A DNA stretch of 64,000 bases from Balneolaceae bacterium (GTDB taxonomy: Bacteria > Bacteroidota > Rhodothermia > Balneolales > Balneolaceae), in NCBI GenBank assembly GCA_034521445.1, contig JAXHMM010000005.1, forward strand, positions 1-64,000, in the 5' to 3' direction. The notes under the pieces are model-generated. The model ran no database searches and had not been told where the DNA came from. It saw only the letters and a list, made by a program, of their open reading frames with translations. The position numbers and the translations under genes are program-made. Positions 50,760 through 60,960 of this stretch are shown in pieces (within the stretch, counting starts at the first letter, position 1; the number at the start of each line of letters is the position of its first letter).

Positions 50760-53345
50760 TCAGATCATCTCTTCGGAGGCGGGTGGGCGCAGGTTGTAAG
50801 AGGAGCTCATGACCCGCCCGTAGGCGCCCGCATGGGCGATGAGGATCACATCTCCCTCCTGCGACTCCGGCATGTGGCGGTCGATGCCCAGCTTGTCACC
50901 CGACTCGCAAATGGGTCCCACCACGTTTACCACGCTGTCTGAGGGCTCTTCGAGGCGACTCAGGTTGACGATGGTGTGGCGGGCGCCGTAGAGTGCGGGA
51001 CGGATGAAGGAATTCATGCCGGTGTCCACTCCCAGGTAACGCACGTTTCCCTTGCCTTTCAGCTGGGTCACCCGCGTCAGGAGCACTCCCGCCTCGGCCA
51101 CCAGGTAGCGCCCCGGCTCCACCCAGATCTCATAGCCGGGCCAGGCGCGGCGGAAGGCGTCCAGGGCCTCATCCACCCGCTCCAGGTCGACGGCGCTCTG
51201 GGTCTCGTTTTCGCGGACGCCGAATCCTCCGCCCAGGTCCAATATATCCACCCCGCCCAGCTCCTGCGCCACTTCGTGCAGGGCGAGGGCGGTGTTCTTC
51301 CAGGCGAGGGGGTCCTTGATGCCACTGCCCGTGTGGGCGTGCAGGCCGCGCACCTTCAGGCCGAGCTCCTCAGCGCGCCGGGCCACCTCAGGTATTTCGA
51401 AACGGGGTATGCCGAACTTGGAATGCGTTCCGCCCGTCTTTACGTGGCGATGGTGCCCGTGGCCGTAGCCTGGGTCGATGCGCAGGAAGACCTCCCGGCC
51501 CTCGAAGAGTTCCGGCCACTGGCGCAGCGGGTAGATATTGTCCAGGGTCACACGCACCCCCAGCCCAAATCCCCTGACGTACTCCCCGCGTGGGGCGAAG
51601 TTGGGGGTGAAAAGCACCCGCCCGGGGTCGATGTCGGGGAAAAGCTCCAGCACGCACGCCACCTCCCCGATGGAGACGCACTCCAGTCCCAGTCCCATGC
51701 CTTCCAGCTCGCGCAGCACGCCGGGATGGGCGTTGGCCTTCATGGCGTAGAAGATGCGGTCAACCGACGACATCTCCAGCATCTGCAAGGCGCTGCCGCG
51801 CAGGGTCTGCCGATCGTAGACGTAGCGCGGGCTGCGCTCACCGCCCAGGCGGAGCAGCTCCTCGCGGCGGCGGTTCCACCAGGCGGTTTTGACCGGGTCT
51901 TCGGGCTGTCCGTCGCCCATCAATTCGGTCCACGTCGGACCGAAAGAGTGACGGTTGCCCGACTGGGTGATCACCTGCTCGTGCAGCTGGCGTACCAGGC
52001 GCCCGGCCTGGCTGCTGTCCACCACAAAAGTGAAGTTGAGATCGTTGGCCGCCTGGCTGAGCAGGTAGACGTGCTGCTCCTGAAAGACCTCGAAAGCGGG
52101 CCCCAGCTGGTGCAGGATAGTGCGGATGTTGCGTCCCAGCAGGCTGACAGCGGAGACCCCTCCGATGATCTTCACCCGGCAGTGCTCCTGCAGTTCACCT
52201 ACGAACGCCTCCTCCACCTGCCGGAAATGGGCGTTGAGCCCGGGATCCAGCGATACGGTCACGTTCGATTCGGAGGTCGAAACCAGGTCGATGGAGAGGC
52301 CGTGCTTCTTGAAAACCGCAAAGGTGTCCGACAGGAAGCCCACCTGCTGCCACATGCCCAGCGATTCCATACTCACCAGGACGACGTCGCTGCGCACCGC
52401 CAGCGCCTTGACCATGGCCTCCTCATCGGCGGAACTTCCCGATATAACCGTCCCCTCCAGTTCGGGCCGCTGGGTGCAGCGCACGTGGATGGGTATGGCG
52501 TGCTCGCGGGCTGGCCGGATGCAGCGCGGGTGCAGCACCCGGGCCCCGTTGGTGGCGATTTCCTGGGCTTCGGCGTAACTGAGCCGGCGCAGCAGCCGCG
52601 CGGAGGGCACCTGGTGCGGATTGGCCGAGAACATACCCGGCACGTCGGTCCAGATCTCCAGGCGTTCCGCCCCGATCTTGGCCGCCAGGTAGGCTGCCGA
52701 GGCGTCCGATCCCCCGCGCCCCAGCAGTACGGTTTGTCCCCCGGGATCGCGGGCAATGAATCCCTGCGTCAGCACCACAGGACCCGCCTCGGAAAGCCGG
52801 CGCCGCACCTGGGGGTCCGGGGCGATGTCGCATACCGCCGACAATACCTCGGCCCGCTCCCCGACATTGCGCTGGGGTACGCTCTCCAGCAAGTCGCGGG
52901 CGTCCACCAGCGCAGCACCGTCCAGCCGACGGTCCAGCCAGGCTGCGCCCAGGGCGGTGGCCATGAGCTCGCCCAGTCCCATGAGCCGCGCCTGCACCCG
53001 GTAGCCGGCCTCCCCCACCAGCTCGATGCCACGCACCAGGCGTTCCAACTCCCCCAAGTGCCCGCCCAGCAGGGTCTCCCCGTCCAGTTCCAGGTCCCGC
53101 GCCAGCTCCAGGTGCTGCTCCCGGATGGCGTCCACAGCCGCCCCGCGTCCTTTCTCCGTATCGCCGTCAATGAGCTCCTGCAGGCGGTTGGAGACACCGG
53201 CCAGGGCGGAGTGGACCACACAGACACGCGCCCCCTCCCGGCGCCTCACGGCCACTACCTCCGCAATGCGCTCCCAGTTTTCACGGGAAGAGACGCTGGT
53301 CCCCCCAAATTTAAGTACCATCCACTTTTCGATGTCGGTGCCCAT
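50760..53345 (-). CDS. Bifunctional aspartate kinase / diaminopimelate decarboxylase
   Basis: One chain carrying the first and last enzymes of lysine synthesis. The aspartate kinase half (about residues 1-460) starts MGTDIEKWMVLKFGGTSV, contains GRGGSDASAAYLA and a regulatory ACT pair (MESLGMWQQVGFLSDTFAVFKKHGLSIDLVSTSESNVTV). The decarboxylase half has the PLP lysine in YAMKANAHP, HAHTGSGI, DLGGGFGV and the active-site CESGDKLG. About 861 residues from ATG 53345; an earlier in-frame start at 53408 adds 21 residues before MGTD. Fused proteins of this kind are known in some Gammaproteobacteria. Feedback control by lysine through the ACT domains is likely. Confidence 0.94.
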   Translation of the reverse strand: MGTDIEKWMVLKFGGTSVSSRENWERIAEVVAVRRREGARVCVVHSALAGVSNRLQELIDGDTEKGRGAAVDAIREQHLELARDLELDGETLLGGHLGELERLVRGIELVGEAGYRVQARLMGLGELMATALGAAWLDRRLDGAALVDARDLLESVPQRNVGERAEVLSAVCDIAPDPQVRRRLSEAGPVVLTQGFIARDPGGQTVLLGRGGSDASAAYLAAKIGAERLEIWTDVPGMFSANPHQVPSARLLRRLSYAEAQEIATNGARVLHPRCIRPAREHAIPIHVRCTQRPELEGTVISGSSADEEAMVKALAVRSDVVLVSMESLGMWQQVGFLSDTFAVFKKHGLSIDLVSTSESNVTVSLDPGLNAHFRQVEEAFVGELQEHCRVKIIGGVSAVSLLGRNIRTILHQLGPAFEVFQEQHVYLLSQAANDLNFTFVVDSSQAGRLVRQLHEQVITQSGNRHSFGPTWTELMGDGQPEDPVKTAWWNRRREELLRLGGERSPRYVYDRQTLRGSALQMLEMSSVDRIFYAMKANAHPGVLRELEGMGLGLECVSIGEVACVLELFPDIDPGRVLFTPNFAPRGEYVRGFGLGVRVTLDNIYPLRQWPELFEGREVFLRIDPGYGHGHHRHVKTGGTHSKFGIPRFEIPEVARRAEELGLKVRGLHAHTGSGIKDPLAWKNTALALHEVAQELGGVDILDLGGGFGVRENETQSAVDLERVDEALDAFRRAWPGYEIWVEPGRYLVAEAGVLLTRVTQLKGKGNVRYLGVDTGMNSFIRPALYGARHTIVNLSRLEEPSDSVVNVVGPICESGDKLGIDRHMPESQEGDVILIAHAGAYGRVMSSSYNLRPPASEEMI

Positions 53346-53527
53346 AACGTGTTCCAAAAGTTCGAGCGGAGTGCGTTCGCGTGCCCGCACAGCCGCATGG
53401 TCTGCCATACTGGCTTAAAGATAGCAAGGCTGAGTCGGATATATTACCCTGCCGCCTAAAAATATCCCTTCCGTGCCATTTAGCCTTGAAGGGAACGAAC
53501 CCCGGTCCCCTGCGCATTCGTATAGCC

Positions 53528-55822
53528 TTGCACCCCGAACCCCGAATCCGAGGTACCTTGCGCACCGTTTGCTCTGTTGTCCTCCTGGCGGTTCTGCTGC
53601 CGGCGTTGCCCCTGTACGCCCAGCAAACCGCAACGCTGAACGGCTACGTAAGCGATGCGGAGTCGGGCGAAACCCTTATCTCAGCCAACGTGGGCATAGG
53701 CGAGGGCACGAAGGGCAGCTCTTCCAATACGTCGGGATACTACAGCATCACCGGTATCGAACCCGGTACCCACACGGTTATCGCCACCTATATAGGCTAC
53801 CGCCGCTTCGAGCGGGAGGTCACCTTTGCCGAAGGGGAGAAGGTGCGGCTGGACATCGAAATGGAGCCTGAGACCTTGCAACTCGATCAGCTTGTGGTGG
53901 AGTCGGAAGAAGAGAAGGAGGAGCAGAAGGACCTCGGGGTCTCCCAGCTTGAAATCCAAACCATCAAGAAGGTGCCTTCGGTATTCCAGGCCGACGTCTT
54001 CCGCGCCCTGCAACTGGTGCCGGGCGTAAAGTCGGCTTCCGACTTCTCCAGCGGACTCTACATACGGGGAGGCAGTCCCGATCAGACTCTCATCCTTCTC
54101 GACCGCACAGTGGTCTATAACCCCACGCACTTTTTCGGCTTCTTTTCCACCTTCAACCCCGACGCCGTCAAGGACGTGCGCCTCTACAAGGGAGGCTACC
54201 CCGCCCGCTACGGGGGACGCCTCGGGTCGGTGCTGACCGTCTTCAACAAAGACGGAAACCGCATGGAGACCGAAGGCTCGGTCACCCTCGGTCTGCTCTC
54301 CTCGCGCCTCTCCCTCGAAGGACCCCTCAAGAAGGGCTCATGGATGGTGGCGGCACGCCGCTCCACCCTGGAGCCCCTGCTGGCGGGGCTGCGGCAGGTG
54401 GAGGAGAACATCCCCTCCCGCTTCTGGTTCCTCGACCTGAACGGTAAGATCAACTACGACCCGGACCCCGACAACCGGCTTTCGCTGGCCTTCTATTCGG
54501 GTGCCGACAACCTCTCCTTTCCCTTCGCCGACGACGCCGGCATACGGCTCAACTACGGCAATCAGACCCTCAGCGGGACGTGGACCCACCTCTTTTCCGA
54601 CCGGATCTTCGCCAACTTCACCGTCACCGGCTCGCGCTATTTCAATTTCCCCTCTTTTGAAATCGCCGCTACCCCCTTTAAGAGGTCGAACAACATATGG
54701 GACTTTTCCGTGAAGGGGGATCTGGAGTACCTGGCCTCCGACCGCCACGACCTCTCCGCCGGCCTCTGGAGCGGCATCAAGACGCTCAAGGTGCGGGACT
54801 CCTTCGACGGTACGGAAACCTTCTCCTCGCGCATCCAGGCCCCCTACCACTCCTTTTACCTGCAGGACACCTGGACGCCTTCCGAACGATGGGAGGTGAC
54901 CGGGGGAATCCGCCTGAATGGTTTCGCCGAGGGCGGATACTGGCGACTCTCCCCGCGGCTTTCAGCCGAATATCAGCCCTCCGATCGTATCCGCCTGCAG
55001 GGAGCGTACGGACGCTACCATCAGTTTCTCACGCTCATCAGCAACGAGGCCTTCACCGGCTTCGATACCTGGCTCACCACCGACGACGGGGTGCCGCCGG
55101 CATGGGGGGACCAGTTCGTGGCGGGCGTCAAAACCATACCCCGGGAGGGGTGGGGGCTGGACGCCGAGGTCTACTACCGCACCATGAAGGACCTTTTCGA
55201 ACTGGACCCTTTCCTGCCCGACATTGCCGGTCTGGAGTACGAGGAGATCTTCCGCTTCGGGGAGGGCTACGCCTGGGGGGCGGAGCTACTGCTTGAAAAA
55301 CGTGTCGGGCGTCTCACCGGTTTCCTGGGCTACACCTTCAGCGTAACCCGCCGTAAATTCCCCGGCTTCAACGAGCCCCTCACCGGCGGGGAAGGCGCCC
55401 GATTCTACCCGCCCAAGTTCGACCGGCGTCACGACTTGAACCTGGTGCTCAGCTATCGTCTCGGTTCGCGCTGGGAGGCCACCGCATCCTTCAACTACGC
55501 CACCGGCCAGGCCTACACCGAACCGCTGGGACGCACCCTGGCCGTCGATTTCCCCACCTCTTCAGCCAACCTGGACCAGCTGGTGGTGGGTCGCGTCAAC
55601 GCTTCGCGCCTGCCTTCCTATCACCGCCTGGACCTCTCCTTCAGCCGCAGCGGCACCTTTTTCGGGCTGGGCGAAGCGCAGTGGCAGTTTCAGCTTATCA
55701 ACGCCTATTCGCGGCGCAACGTCTGGTTCTACAACTTCAACTTCGAAGAGAATCCCGTGGAGCGGAGCGAAGTCCCCCTGCTGCCCATACTTCCCTCGGT
55801 CTCCTACACCGTTAACTTTTAA
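53528..55822 (+). CDS. TonB-dependent receptor with carboxypeptidase-like N-domain
   Basis: About 764 residues. After a signal peptide (VCSVVLLAVLLPALPLYAQ) comes a regulatory-like domain (ATLNGYVSDAESGETLISANVGIGEGTKGSSSNTSGYYSITGI), a plug (VPSVFQADVFRALQLVPGVKSASDFSSGLYIRGGSPDQTLILLD) and a 22-strand-type barrel ending in VSYTVNF. It imports or binds an unknown substrate at the outer membrane. No ATG lies near the signal peptide; a TTG at 53528 is used here and a GTG at 53381 or TTG at 53552 are alternatives, so the start is uncertain. Followed by its DUF4249 partner. Confidence 0.88.
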   Translation: MHPEPRIRGTLRTVCSVVLLAVLLPALPLYAQQTATLNGYVSDAESGETLISANVGIGEGTKGSSSNTSGYYSITGIEPGTHTVIATYIGYRRFEREVTFAEGEKVRLDIEMEPETLQLDQLVVESEEEKEEQKDLGVSQLEIQTIKKVPSVFQADVFRALQLVPGVKSASDFSSGLYIRGGSPDQTLILLDRTVVYNPTHFFGFFSTFNPDAVKDVRLYKGGYPARYGGRLGSVLTVFNKDGNRMETEGSVTLGLLSSRLSLEGPLKKGSWMVAARRSTLEPLLAGLRQVEENIPSRFWFLDLNGKINYDPDPDNRLSLAFYSGADNLSFPFADDAGIRLNYGNQTLSGTWTHLFSDRIFANFTVTGSRYFNFPSFEIAATPFKRSNNIWDFSVKGDLEYLASDRHDLSAGLWSGIKTLKVRDSFDGTETFSSRIQAPYHSFYLQDTWTPSERWEVTGGIRLNGFAEGGYWRLSPRLSAEYQPSDRIRLQGAYGRYHQFLTLISNEAFTGFDTWLTTDDGVPPAWGDQFVAGVKTIPREGWGLDAEVYYRTMKDLFELDPFLPDIAGLEYEEIFRFGEGYAWGAELLLEKRVGRLTGFLGYTFSVTRRKFPGFNEPLTGGEGARFYPPKFDRRHDLNLVLSYRLGSRWEATASFNYATGQAYTEPLGRTLAVDFPTSSANLDQLVVGRVNASRLPSYHRLDLSFSRSGTFFGLGEAQWQFQLINAYSRRNVWFYNFNFEENPVERSEVPLLPILPSVSYTVNF

Positions 55823-55829
55823 TGACCCC

Positions 55830-56810
55830 GTGAACGCAATACGCCCCCATACCGAATCCAAAGCCGACCCGACCCCGGGCCTCCCCTCCATTCGCCTGCC
55901 GGCCGTCCTGCTGCTGGCAGCCGCGCTGCTGGCCGGACTTTCCGCCTGCGATCCCTATGCGCAGGACTCCTACCGGGAGTACCTGGTGGTGGAATCCTAC
56001 CTGGTGGCCGGGGCGCCCCTCCCGGAAGTGCGCCTTACGCGCACCCTCCCACTTGAAGAGGAGTACACCCTTCAGAAAGCGGGGGTGCCCGACGCTTCAA
56101 TACGCATCATGCAGTTGAACGAGAGCGAGAGCGCCGTGAACACCTACACCTACCGCTACGACGAAGAGGGGACCTACCTGCCCGTGGACAACAGCGCCCG
56201 TATCCGGGCCGGCAGGCGATACCGCCTGGTGGCCGAGGTTGCCGGGGAGGAGCCGGTGCGGGCGGAAACCCTGGTACCGGGCGCATTCCAGGCCACGGAC
56301 GTTGCGGTGGACAGTGCGGCCTACCAGTCCGACAACCAGATCGAAGTCACCACCACCCCCAGCTACTACCCGGGGAGGCAGTCGTTTTTCCTGTTCACCC
56401 TTGAGGTGCAGGATCCTACGGTAGTCGAGCTCACCCCCTTTTACCTTGACCAGTACGTCCAAACCGACGACGGGGAGGAAAGGCGGCAGCTGCTGGAGGA
56501 ACTGGCGAAGAACTCTTCAGGCATCATCAACGAGCGAAACTACGAACGCAACGACAACCAAACCATCACCCTGCGGCTGCCGTGGATTGCCGTGGCCTAC
56601 TACGGTCCCAATGATCTTATTGCCAGTGCCATAGACGACAACATGTACGATTTTCTGCGCTCACAGTCCGTGCAGACGGGGGGCTCCACCCTTCCGCCCG
56701 GGGAGGTCCAGAACGTGCGCTATCATGTGGAGGGCGGCATCGGTATCTTCGGGAGCCTGGCAACCGACACGGTCAGCATTTATATTGTTCGCAACCATGA
56801 CCTTCCGTAG
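55830..56810 (+). CDS. DUF4249 lipoprotein
   Basis: 326 residues, GTG start 7 bases after the receptor stop. Lipobox LAGLSAC (Cys near 40). The beta-rich domain (YLVVESYLVAGAPLPEVRLTRTLPL ... ASIRIMQLNESE ... RYRLVAEVAGEEPVRAETLVPG) is typical of DUF4249, which is almost always encoded next to a TonB receptor and is presumed to cap or assist it on the cell surface. The gene end overlaps the next start by 14 bases. Confidence 0.85.
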   Translation: MNAIRPHTESKADPTPGLPSIRLPAVLLLAAALLAGLSACDPYAQDSYREYLVVESYLVAGAPLPEVRLTRTLPLEEEYTLQKAGVPDASIRIMQLNESESAVNTYTYRYDEEGTYLPVDNSARIRAGRRYRLVAEVAGEEPVRAETLVPGAFQATDVAVDSAAYQSDNQIEVTTTPSYYPGRQSFFLFTLEVQDPTVVELTPFYLDQYVQTDDGEERRQLLEELAKNSSGIINERNYERNDNQTITLRLPWIAVAYYGPNDLIASAIDDNMYDFLRSQSVQTGGSTLPPGEVQNVRYHVEGGIGIFGSLATDTVSIYIVRNHDLP

Positions 56811-57492
56811 CAAAGCCCTGCTTATCACACTCCTGCTGACGCTGGCGGCCTCCGATCCGGCTCACCATCTCCTGGCCCAGTCGTCCGGAGAGGATGACCT
56901 GCGCATCGCGCGCGTCAAGTACCGGGGCGGCGGCGACTGGTACAACGACCCTTCCTCGCTGACCAACCTGGTGGAATTCACCCGCAGCCACGCCCCCCTG
57001 GCCATGGGTACGGAGTTCCGCGACGTGGCCCTCGGCAGCAGCGAGCTGCACAAGTATCCCTTCGCCTTCATCACCGGCCACGGCACCATCAGCTTCAACA
57101 GCGCCGAGGTGGAGAACCTGAGGTCCTTCCTGGAAAACGGAGGCTTTCTCTACATCGACGACGACTACGGGCTCGACTCGCATTTCCGCGAGCTCATAGG
57201 TGCGGTTTACCCGGGCGAAGAACTGGTGGAAGTTCCCTTCGACCACCCCATCTATCACCAGATTTTCGATTTTCCCAACGGCCTGCCCAAGGTTCACGAA
57301 CACGACAACGAGGCGCCGCAGGGCTTCGGCCTCTTCCGCGAGGGACGCATGGTGCTCTTCTACACCTACGAGTCCAACCTGGCCGACGGCTGGGCCAATC
57401 CGGAGGTGCATCAGAATCCCGCCTCTCTCCGCGAGCAGGCCCTGCGAATGGGCGCCAACATCCTGGTATACGCCCTCACAAGCGGGCGTTAG
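56797..57492 (+). CDS. DUF4159 exported protein
   Basis: About 231 residues from ATG 56797, overlapping the DUF4249 stop. Signal peptide LLITLLLTLAASDPAHHLLAQ. The domain DLRIARVKYRGGGDWYNDPSSLTNLVEFTRSH ... LRSFLENGGFLYIDDDYGLDSHFRELIGAV is DUF4159, related to class I glutamine-amidotransferase-like folds; function unknown. The overlap indicates translational coupling to the receptor/DUF4249 pair, which is not a usual third partner. Confidence 0.85.
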   Translation: MTFRSKALLITLLLTLAASDPAHHLLAQSSGEDDLRIARVKYRGGGDWYNDPSSLTNLVEFTRSHAPLAMGTEFRDVALGSSELHKYPFAFITGHGTISFNSAEVENLRSFLENGGFLYIDDDYGLDSHFRELIGAVYPGEELVEVPFDHPIYHQIFDFPNGLPKVHEHDNEAPQGFGLFREGRMVLFYTYESNLADGWANPEVHQNPASLREQALRMGANILVYALTSGR

Positions 57493-57663
57493 GAGCGGCA
57501 GCCGGTCGGTTTCTCTCCCATTTTTATCGCAGTACGCCATTTTTTTCAAAGGCTTTTTTTGGTGATATTTAGCCTTTCGCTGCCCCTTTGCCCAGGCAGG
57601 CGGTAGCCGGCCCGCCGGCCGTTGTCCGGAGGGCATTCATACCAATGTCCAGATCCCCACGCC

Positions 57664-58107
57664 ATGATCATTCCCATCGCAAGCGACCATGCGGGCTACC
57701 CCGCCAAGGAAACCGTCAAGGAGATCCTCGAGGAGATGGGCCACATGCCCGTGGATTTCGGCACGCACTCCGAGGAGTCGGTGGACTACCCCGAATTTGC
57801 CGTGCAGGTGGCCGAAAAGGTGGACGGCGGCGAGCACGATCAGGGTATCCTGATCTGCGGCAGCGGACAGGGCATGTGCATGACGGCCAACAAGTTTCCC
57901 AACGTCCGCGCCGGGCTGGTCTACTCGCCCGAGGTGGCCGCCCTCACGCGCCGCCACAACAACGCCAATGTGCTCTGTCTGCCCGGCCGCGAGCTCGACA
58001 ATAATCAGCTCCGTGACATTCTCGAGGCCTGGTTCGACTCGGATTTCGAGGGTGGCCGACATGAGCGCCGGGTGGGCAAAATCCATTCCCTAACCGAGAA
58101 ATCCTGA
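57664..58107 (+). CDS. rpiB: Ribose-5-phosphate isomerase B
   Basis: 147 residues. Pentose phosphate pathway enzyme interconverting ribose 5-phosphate and ribulose 5-phosphate. N-terminal [11 protein letters not shown], catalytic-Cys segment [16 protein letters not shown] and [17 protein letters not shown] are clear. ATG 57664 gives the family N-terminus [11 protein letters not shown]; the frame extends upstream to 57622 without family residues. glyA starts 7 bases later. Confidence 0.95.
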   Translation: MIIPIASDHAGYPAKETVKEILEEMGHMPVDFGTHSEESVDYPEFAVQVAEKVDGGEHDQGILICGSGQGMCMTANKFPNVRAGLVYSPEVAALTRRHNNANVLCLPGRELDNNQLRDILEAWFDSDFEGGRHERRVGKIHSLTEKS

Positions 58108-58114
58108 GCTTCCC

Positions 58115-59413
58115 ATGAAATCACTGCAGCAGCAGGACCCCGACCTTCATGCCATCCTGGACGACGAGCGGCGGCGGCAGAACCAGAACCTGGAACTGAT
58201 CGCTTCGGAGAATTTCGCCTCCCGCGCCGTCATTGAGGCCATGGGATCCACCCTCACCAACAAATACGCCGAGGGGCTGCCCGGCAAGCGCTACTACGGG
58301 GGATGCGAGCACGTGGACCGTGCGGAAAACCTGGCACGCGAGCGGGCAAAAAAGCTGTTCGGAGCGGAGTGGGTGAACGTGCAGCCCCACTCGGGCGCGC
58401 AGGCCAACGCCGCCGTATACCTGGCCCTCATGGAGCCGGGCGACACCCTGCTGGGGCTGGATCTCTCTCACGGGGGACACCTGACGCACGGCTCGCCGGT
58501 GAATTTTTCCGGCATCCTCTACCGTTCGGAGTTCTACGGCGTGGACCGCCAGACCGGGCGCATCGACCTGGACAAGGTGCGTGAGCGCGCACGCGAGGTG
58601 CAGCCCCGCATGATCTCCATCGGCGCTTCGGCCTATCCCCGGGACTTTGACTATGCGGCGTTTCGCGAGATCGCCGACGAGGTGGGAGCCTTCCTCTGGA
58701 TGGATATGGCCCACACGGCCGGGCTCATCGCGGCGGACCTGCTCAACGATCCCCTCCCCCACTGCCACGTGGTCACCACTACCACGCACAAAACCCTCCG
58801 GGGTCCCCGCGGCGGGATGATCCTGCTGGGCAGGGACGGGGAGAATACCGTGGGCGTCACCGCCCGCAAGTCGGGCCGCACCAAAAACTGGAGCGAGGTC
58901 TTCGACTCGGCCGTTTTCCCCGGCACCCAGGGGGGTCCCCTGATGCACGTGATCGCCTCCAAGGCCGTGGCCCTGGGCGAGGCGCTGGAGAAGGATTTTC
59001 CCGCCTATCAGCGGCGCGTGCAGCAGAATGCGCAGGTGATGGCCGAGGCCTTCCTGTCGAGGGATTACGACCTGGTGAGCGGCGGCACCGACAACCACCT
59101 CATCCTGGTGGACCTGCGCAACAAGGGCTTGACCGGCAAGACGGCCGAGGAGGCCCTGGAGCGCGCCAACATCACCCTCAACAAAAATATGGTGCCCTTC
59201 GACGAGGAGAGCCCCTTTGTGACCTCGGGCATCCGCATCGGCTCCCCCGCCATGACCACGCGCGGCATGGGAGACGAGGAATTCCGGCTCATCGCCCGCC
59301 TCATCGACCGGGTGCTGCAGGACCCCGACGACGAGTCGGCGATACGGGAGACCCGCGCCGAGGTGAGGGAGCTCTGTGCGGAGTTCCCTCTCTATGATTT
59401 CGTAACCGCCTGA
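58115..59413 (+). CDS. glyA: Serine hydroxymethyltransferase
   Basis: 432 residues; PLP enzyme converting serine and tetrahydrofolate to glycine and methylene-tetrahydrofolate. [30 protein letters not shown], the PLP-lysine segment [17 protein letters not shown] and [17 protein letters not shown] are diagnostic. Starts 7 bases after rpiB, so likely cotranscribed. Confidence 0.97.
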   Translation: MKSLQQQDPDLHAILDDERRRQNQNLELIASENFASRAVIEAMGSTLTNKYAEGLPGKRYYGGCEHVDRAENLARERAKKLFGAEWVNVQPHSGAQANAAVYLALMEPGDTLLGLDLSHGGHLTHGSPVNFSGILYRSEFYGVDRQTGRIDLDKVRERAREVQPRMISIGASAYPRDFDYAAFREIADEVGAFLWMDMAHTAGLIAADLLNDPLPHCHVVTTTTHKTLRGPRGGMILLGRDGENTVGVTARKSGRTKNWSEVFDSAVFPGTQGGPLMHVIASKAVALGEALEKDFPAYQRRVQQNAQVMAEAFLSRDYDLVSGGTDNHLILVDLRNKGLTGKTAEEALERANITLNKNMVPFDEESPFVTSGIRIGSPAMTTRGMGDEEFRLIARLIDRVLQDPDDESAIRETRAEVRELCAEFPLYDFVTA

Positions 59414-59467
59414 CCCGACCAGCCGGCCCGACGGCCGGCGCGAACCAACCGCATTTCCCATTCCTCC

Positions 59468-60319
59468 ATGGCCTCATCCGACCAACGCCAGATCATGTCC
59501 GGAAGCCCTCCCAAGGCGCGCATGCCCAAAGACCGCACCAAGGAGATGTCTTTCCTGGAACACCTGGAGGAGCTGCGATGGCACCTGCTGAAGGGGCTGG
59601 GCGGATTTGCGGTGGGCATTGCCATCGCCGCCTTCTTCGCCGATTTCCTGGTGGACCGGATGATACTTGGACCCACCCGCGCCGATTTTATCATCTACCA
59701 CTGGCTGGGCATCGAGGCGGTGGACCTCACCATCCAGAGCCGCAGGCTGCCGGGTCAGTTTTTCACCTACTACGGCACCCTCATTATCGCAGGGGCAGTC
59801 ATCGGCTCGCCCATCTTCTTCTACCAGATCTGGTCGTTCGTCGAACCGGCCCTGGAGCGCTCTTCCCGCTGGAAGACTTACCTGCACACCTTTTTCATCG
59901 CTTTCTTCTTTCTGCTGGGCATCGCCTTCGGCTACTTCCTGCTGGTGCCCTTTGCCCTGCAGTTCTTCGCGCAGTTCCAAATATCCGACGTCATCCGCAA
60001 CGACTTTGACATCAACGAGTACTTCACCTCCCTGACCATGTGGGTGGTCTCCTGCGGAATCATTTTTCAGCTGCCCATGGTAAGCTACTTCCTGTCGAAA
60101 TTCGGCCTGCTCACGCCCGAATTCCTCCGGAAGTACCGGCGCCACGCCATCCTGGGATGCTTTATCGTCTCGGCCGTGCTCACTCCGCCCGACCCGGTCT
60201 CGCAGGTGCTCATCGCCATCCCCCTGATTCTGCTCTACCAGTTTTCCATAGCAGTGAGCCGCTTCGGACTCAGACGTCGGGAAAAAGAATTCAACCGAGC
60301 CATGGATGGGTCCTCGTAG
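59468..60319 (+). CDS. tatC: TatC, twin-arginine translocase subunit
   Basis: 283 residues, six membrane helices; MSFLEHLEELRWHLLKGLGGF is the conserved N-terminus, and SPIFFYQIWSFVEPAL and RRHAILGCFIVSAVLTPPDPVSQ are family segments. The N-terminal 25-30 residues (MASSDQRQIMSGSPPKARMP) are extra cytoplasmic sequence; ATG 59503 is an alternative start. No tatA gene in the window. Confidence 0.95.
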   Translation: MASSDQRQIMSGSPPKARMPKDRTKEMSFLEHLEELRWHLLKGLGGFAVGIAIAAFFADFLVDRMILGPTRADFIIYHWLGIEAVDLTIQSRRLPGQFFTYYGTLIIAGAVIGSPIFFYQIWSFVEPALERSSRWKTYLHTFFIAFFFLLGIAFGYFLLVPFALQFFAQFQISDVIRNDFDINEYFTSLTMWVVSCGIIFQLPMVSYFLSKFGLLTPEFLRKYRRHAILGCFIVSAVLTPPDPVSQVLIAIPLILLYQFSIAVSRFGLRRREKEFNRAMDGSS

Positions 60320-60387
60320 CGGATTACTTTTCAAGCATGGAAAAAAATCTTACTTTTCCCTAAATGCCAACTTTCAGCGATACAGCT

Positions 60388-60960
60388 ATGCAACGTCTGT
60401 CCCTGCCCTACCACCAAGCCATCGTCCTCATGCTGGCGATTCTGGTACCGTTTATATCCGGTTGCGGCGACAATGCATCCGGTCCTGATTTCAGCACGGT
60501 GCCCAGTCCCTACGACACCAGCCAGGCCGTAAAAACGGTGACGACACCGGGGGGCATGGTCGTACATATCATCGAGGAGGGGGATGGAGCCTTTCAGGTC
60601 GTCAGCCGCGACATCATCGACCTCTTCTACACGGGCCGCTCGCTGGACGACCAGCGGGTATTTGACAGTTCCTATGCCAACGGCAGCGAGGAACCCCGCA
60701 CCTTTCGGAACCTGACACCTGTATCCGTGGCCTCCGGCAACCAACCCATATCACCCCTTATCGAAGGCTTCCGCAAAGGCATCACAGGCGTTACCGTGGA
60801 CGGTGAAACCTTGCTGGAAGGCATGCGGGAAGGCGAGCGCCGGACGCTCATCATTCCCCCTTCCATGGGTTATGCGGGAGCCCCGGAGGGTAACAGCGGT
60901 TACAACCTGCGCAACGACACCCTGCGCTTCGACATCAAACTTTCCCAGATCTACTACTGA
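60388..60960 (+). CDS. FKBP-type peptidyl-prolyl isomerase lipoprotein
   Basis: About 190 residues from ATG 60388, lipobox VPFISGC (Cys near 26). One FKBP domain: DIIDLFYTGRSLDDQRVFDSSYANGSEEPRTF ... PLIEGFRKGITGVTVDGETLLEGMREGERRTLIIPPSMGYAG ... LRFDIKLSQIYY. The region between the first FKBP strands and the EG-M motif is longer than in simple FKBPs. Predicted protein-folding helper in the outer-membrane periphery. The 3' end overlaps alr by 26 bases, convergent. Confidence 0.88.
   Translation: MQRLSLPYHQAIVLMLAILVPFISGCGDNASGPDFSTVPSPYDTSQAVKTVTTPGGMVVHIIEEGDGAFQVVSRDIIDLFYTGRSLDDQRVFDSSYANGSEEPRTFRNLTPVSVASGNQPISPLIEGFRKGITGVTVDGETLLEGMREGERRTLIIPPSMGYAGAPEGNSGYNLRNDTLRFDIKLSQIYY

Noticed and set aside
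50976-53459. An 827-codon open frame on the plus strand opposite the lysine-pathway fusion gene
   Set aside because: It is the antisense shadow of a GC-rich, well-conserved gene; the translation has no family character. The same applies to long antisense frames at 2246-3811, 34154-35209, 35234-36895 and 62071-63426.
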